Part shown: in pieces, positions 60,003-64,000 of the stretch
How the letters are laid out: every line of letters begins with the position of its first letter
How positions within the stretch are numbered: the stretch's first letter is position 1
Assembly: GCA_940337035.1 (NCBI GenBank)
Contig: CALNHX010002678.1
Span: 1-64,000, forward strand
DNA: 64,000 nucleotides
Direction of reading: 5' to 3'
Origin: Agriotes lineatus
Lineage: Eukaryota; Arthropoda; Insecta; Coleoptera; Elateridae
The notes under the pieces: generated by a model
Seen by the model: only the letters and a program-made list of their open reading frames with translations
Database searches by the model: none
Told to the model about the DNA's origin: nothing
Program-made: the position numbers and the translations under genes

Positions 60003-60382
60003 GTACCTATATAATAAGGCAAAACACTACAGGCCGTTATACACGATCAAAAGTACTATGGTTGCAATTTTACGTTTCTATTTTCGGGGTTTTATAAACA
60101 AACGTGCCATTACATTTAATAGCGGTATTATCACAGAAAACAATTACTTATTATGCCTATTACTTGTGTTTTTTAAAACTATTGACACAGCTTCCAAGGC
60201 AAGTACATTTTGTTTAATTTAATTTCTGGGCAACTAAACGCTCTCCAGCGCCGAAGCAAAGAAGTCGAAGCGGTACGTTTATACGCTAAGAAGGCGTGTC
60301 TTTCCAGTTTACGTGTCATAGCCTACAAATTTTCAGATTTTTAATTATTAATTACGGCTTTTACAAGTGAGCAAGACGCTTT
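60003..60382. other. Unique spacer before the satellite
   Basis: No gene or repeat recognised. Confidence 0.4.
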
Positions 60383-63300
60383 TTTATTATTACTTCACTA
60401 CAGTCTGCAAGTTCGGCTGGCTTTCGTGACATGCCAAACCAACAAATAAACAAACAATTCGCCCAGTAAAATCAAACAACAAGACGGTTATCACCAGCGA
60501 GCAGGTAAATCATGCTGTTATGGAAGGGAATAAGCGGTAGTTATTATTATTTCACTGCAGTCTGCAAGTTCGACTGGCTTTTGTGACGTGAAGGTCTCCG
60601 CGCATCTCATACTGCCAAACCAGCAGATGGACAAACAATTTGCCCAGTAAAATCAAACAACAAGACGGTTATCACCAACGAGCAGGTAAATCATGCTGTT
60701 ATGGAAGTGAATAAGCGTTAGTTATTATTATTTCACTGCAGTCTGCAAGTTCGGTTGGCTTTTGTGACGTGAAGGTCTCCGCGCATCTCATACTGTCAAA
60801 CCAGCAGATGGACAAACAATTTGCCCAGTAAAATCAAACAACAAGACGGTTATCACCAACGAGCAGGTAAATGATGCTGTTATGGAAGTGAATAAGCGGT
60901 AGTTATTATTATTTCACTGCAGTCTGCAAGTTCGACTGGCTTTTGTGACGTGAAGGTCTCCGCGCATCTCATACTGTCAAACCAGCAGATGGACAAACAA
61001 TTTGCCCAGTAAAATCAAACAACAAGACGGTTATCACCAACGAGCAGGTAAATCATGCTGTTATGGAAGTGAATAAGCGGTAGTTATTATTATTTCACTG
61101 CAGTCTGCAAGTTCGGTTGGCTTTTGTGACGTGAAGGTCTCCGCGCATCTCATACTGTCAAACCAGCAGATGGACAAACAATTTGCCCAGTAAAATCAAA
61201 CAACAAGACGGTTATCACCAACGAGCAGGTAAATCATGCTGTTATGAAAGTGAATAAGCGGTAGTTATTATTATTTCATTGCAGTCTGGAAGTTCGACTG
61301 GCTTTTGTGACGTGAAGGTCTCCGCGCATCTCATACTGCCAAACCAGCAGATGGACAAACAATTTGCCCAGTAAAATCAAACAACAAGACGGTTATCACC
61401 AACGAACAGGTAAATCATGCTGTTATGGAAGGGAATAAGCGGTAGTTATTATTATTTCACTGCAGTCTGCAAGTTCGGCTGGCTTTTGTGACATGAAGGT
61501 CTCCGCGCATCTCATACTGCCAAACCATCAGATGGACAAACGATTCGCCCAGTAAAATCAAACAACAAGACGGTTATCACCAACGAACAGGTAAATCATG
61601 CTGTTATGGAAGGGAATAAGCGGTAGTTATTATTATTTCACTGCAGTCTGCAAGTTCGGCTGGCTTTTGTGACGTGAAGGTCTCCGCGCATCTCATACTG
61701 CCAAACCAGCAGATGGACAAACAATTTGCCCAGTAAAATCAAACAACAAGACGGTTATCACCAACGAACAGGTAAATCATGCTGTTATGGAAGGGAATAA
61801 GCGGTAGTTATTATTATTTCACTGCAGTCTGCAAGTTCGACTGGCTTTTGTGACGTGAAGGTCTCCGCGCATCTCATACTGCCAAACCAGCAGATGGACA
61901 AACAATTTGCCCAGTAAAATCAAACAACAAGACGGTTATCAGCAACGAACAGGTAAATCATGCTGTTATGGAAGGGAATAAGCGGTAGTTATTATTATTT
62001 CACTGCAGTCTGCAAGTTCGGCTGGCTTTTGTGACGTGAAGGTCTCCGCGCATCTCATACTGCCAAACCAGCAGATGGACAAACAATTTGCCCAGTAAAA
62101 TCAAACAACAAGACGGTTATCACCAACGAACAGGTAAATCATGCTGTTATGGAAGGGAATAAGCGGTAGTTATTATTATTTCACTGCAGTCTGCAAGTTC
62201 GACTGGCTTTTGTGACGTGAAGGTCTCCGCGCATCTCATACTGCCAAACCAGCAGATGGACAAACAATTTGCCCAGTAAAATCAAACAACAAGACGGTTA
62301 TCACCAACGAACAGGTAAATCATGCTGTTATGGAAGGGAATAAGCGGTAGTTATTATTATTTCACTGCAGTCTGCAAGTTCGACTGGCTTTTGTGACGTG
62401 AAGGTCTCCGCGCATCTCATACTGCCAAACCAGCAGATGGACAAACAATTTGCCCAGTAAAATCAAACAACAAGACGGTTATCACCAACGAACAGGTAAA
62501 TCATGCTGTTATGGAAGGGAATAAGCGGTAGTTATTATTATTTCACTGCAGTCTGCAAGTTCGGCTGGCTTTTGTGACATGAAGGTCTCCGCGCATCTCA
62601 TACTGCCAAACCAGCAGATGGACAAACAATTTGCCCAGTAAAATCAAACAACAAGACGGTTATCACCAACGAGCAGGCAAATCATGCTGTTATGGAGGTG
62701 AATAAGCGGTAGTTATTATTATTTCACTGCAGTCTGCAAGTTCGGTTGGCTTTTGTGACGTGAAGGTCTCCGCGCATCTCATACTGTCAAACCAGCAGAT
62801 GGACAAACAATTTGCCCAGTAAAATCAAACAACAAGACGGTTATCACCAACGAGCAGGTAAATCATGCTGTTATGGAAGTGAATAAGCGGTAGTTATTAT
62901 TATTTCACTGCAGTCTGCAAGTTCGGTTGGCTTTTGTGACGTGAAGGTCTCCGCGCATCTCATACTGTCAAACCAGCAGATGGACAAACAATTTGCCCAG
63001 TAAAATCAAACAACAAGACCGTTATCACCAACGAGCAGGTAAATCATGCTGTTATGAAAGTGAATAAGCGGTAGTTATTATTATTTCACTGCAGTCTGCA
63101 AGCTCGACTGGCTTTTGTGACGTGAAGGTCTCCGCGCATCTCATACTGTCAAACCAGCAGATGGACAAACAATTTGCCCAGTAAAATCAAACAACAAGAC
63201 GGTTATCACCAACGAACAGGTAAATCATGCTGTTATGGAAGGGAATAAGCGGTAGTTATTATTATTTCACTGCAGTCTGCAAGTTCGGCTGGCTTTTGTG

Positions 63301-64000
63301 ACATGAAGGTCTCCGCGCATCTCATACTGCCAAACCAGCAGATGGACAAACAATTCGCCCAGTAAAATCAAACAACAAGACGGTTATCACCAACGAACAG
63401 GTAAATCATGCTGTTATGGAAGGGAATAAGCGGTAGTTATTATTATTTCACTGCAGTCTGCAAGTTCGGCTGGCTTTTGTGACGTGAAGGTCTCCGCGCA
63501 TCTCATACTGCCAAACCAGCAGATGGACAAACAATTTGCCCAGTAAAATCAAACAACAAGACGGTTATCACCAACGAACAGGTAAATCATGCTGTTATGG
63601 AAGGGAATAAGCGGTAGTTATTATTATTTCAATGCAGTCTGCAAGTTCGACTGGCTTTTGTGACGTGAAGGTCTCCGCGCATCTCATACTGCCAAACCAG
63701 CAGATGGACAAACAATTTGCCCAGTAAAATCAAACAACAAGACGGTTATCACCAACGAACAGGTAAATCATGCTGTTATGGAAGGGAATAAGCGGTAGTT
63801 ATTATTATTTCACTGCAGTCTGCAAGTTCGGCTGGCTTTTGTGACGTGAAGGTCTCCGCGCATCTCATACTGCCAAACCAGCAGATGGACAAACAATTTG
63901 CCCAGTAAAATCAAACAACAAGACGGTTATCACCATCGAACAGGTAAATCATGCTGTTATGGAAGGGAATAAGCGGTAGTTATTATTATTTCACTGCAGT
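60383..64000. repeat. 181-base tandem satellite array (about 20 monomers, continues past the window)
   Basis: Monomers recur every 181 bases, for example GCGGTAGTTATTATT at 61258, 61439 and on to 63068 and beyond. Each contains CACTGCAGTCTGCAAGTTCG, GGTCTCCGCGCATCTCATAC, CAGATGGACAAACAATTTGC and AAGACGGTTATCACCA. The first monomer (60383-60535) is shorter and lacks the GAAGGTCTCCGCGCATCTCA segment. Monomers fall into two types: GAAGTGAATAAGC with CGAGCAGG and CTGTCAAA, versus GAAGGGAATAAGC with CGAACAGG and CTGCCAAA. They are arranged in blocks. No open frame runs through. Confidence 0.97.

Noticed and set aside
60383..64000. Tandem genes in the satellite
   Set aside because: Every frame of the 181-base monomer is interrupted by stops.

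Overview
The window looks like intergenic, transposon-dominated nuclear DNA from an arthropod, most likely an insect. It is AT-rich. It has remnants of many non-LTR and DNA transposons, an untranslated tandem satellite, and very short spliced introns (48, 57 and 60 bases) in the only genes I can reconstruct. Those genes belong to the DUF1091 family of small secreted proteins, well known from insects. I cannot name the species. There are no bacterial operons, CRISPR arrays or prokaryotic signals.

Bases 1-32600 are a graveyard of old mobile elements separated by stretches with nothing recognisable. They include pieces of a craniofacial-development-protein-2-like LINE (3191-4960, 9785-10380, 20545-20900, 25335-26290), an RTE-type LINE on the minus strand (30285-31480), other reverse-transcriptase scraps, a mariner pseudogene (5335-6321), another IS630/mariner-superfamily transposase remnant (21150-21620), a foldback family (6322, 14263, 29212) and a diverged 1.1-kb dispersed repeat (about 7780, 8640, 11690, 15540).

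Bases 32609-60002 are organised by segmental duplication. Copy B (40231-49368) and copy C (53153-59008) are near-identical tandem copies in the same orientation. Each carries a complete four-exon DUF1091 gene on the minus strand. A third, partial copy A (32609-36295) shares only the far end of the unit, including a mariner pseudogene. Intron 2 of the copy-B gene was enlarged from about 1.5 kb to 4.8 kb by three insertions absent from copy C: a Harbinger-like foldback (TTA target duplication), a 2.7-kb hAT element (8-base target duplication) that itself holds a nested foldback, and a mariner-type MITE (TA). Copy C preserves the matching empty sites, so element boundaries and relative ages can be read directly. 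Between B and C lies an AT-rich tandem array (50430-52062) and a 234-codon ORF (52318-53022) of an uncharacterised type.

Bases 60383-64000 are a 181-base satellite running off the window end, with signs of a ten-monomer (1.81-kb) higher-order repeat.

Functionally, the two DUF1091 genes are the only host-like genes seen. They are predicted secreted, glycosylated, lipid-binding-like proteins, a class linked in Drosophila (CheB relatives) to chemosensation. Everything else is mobile or repetitive DNA. Exon joins were made by eye from splice consensus, reading frame and agreement between the copies.
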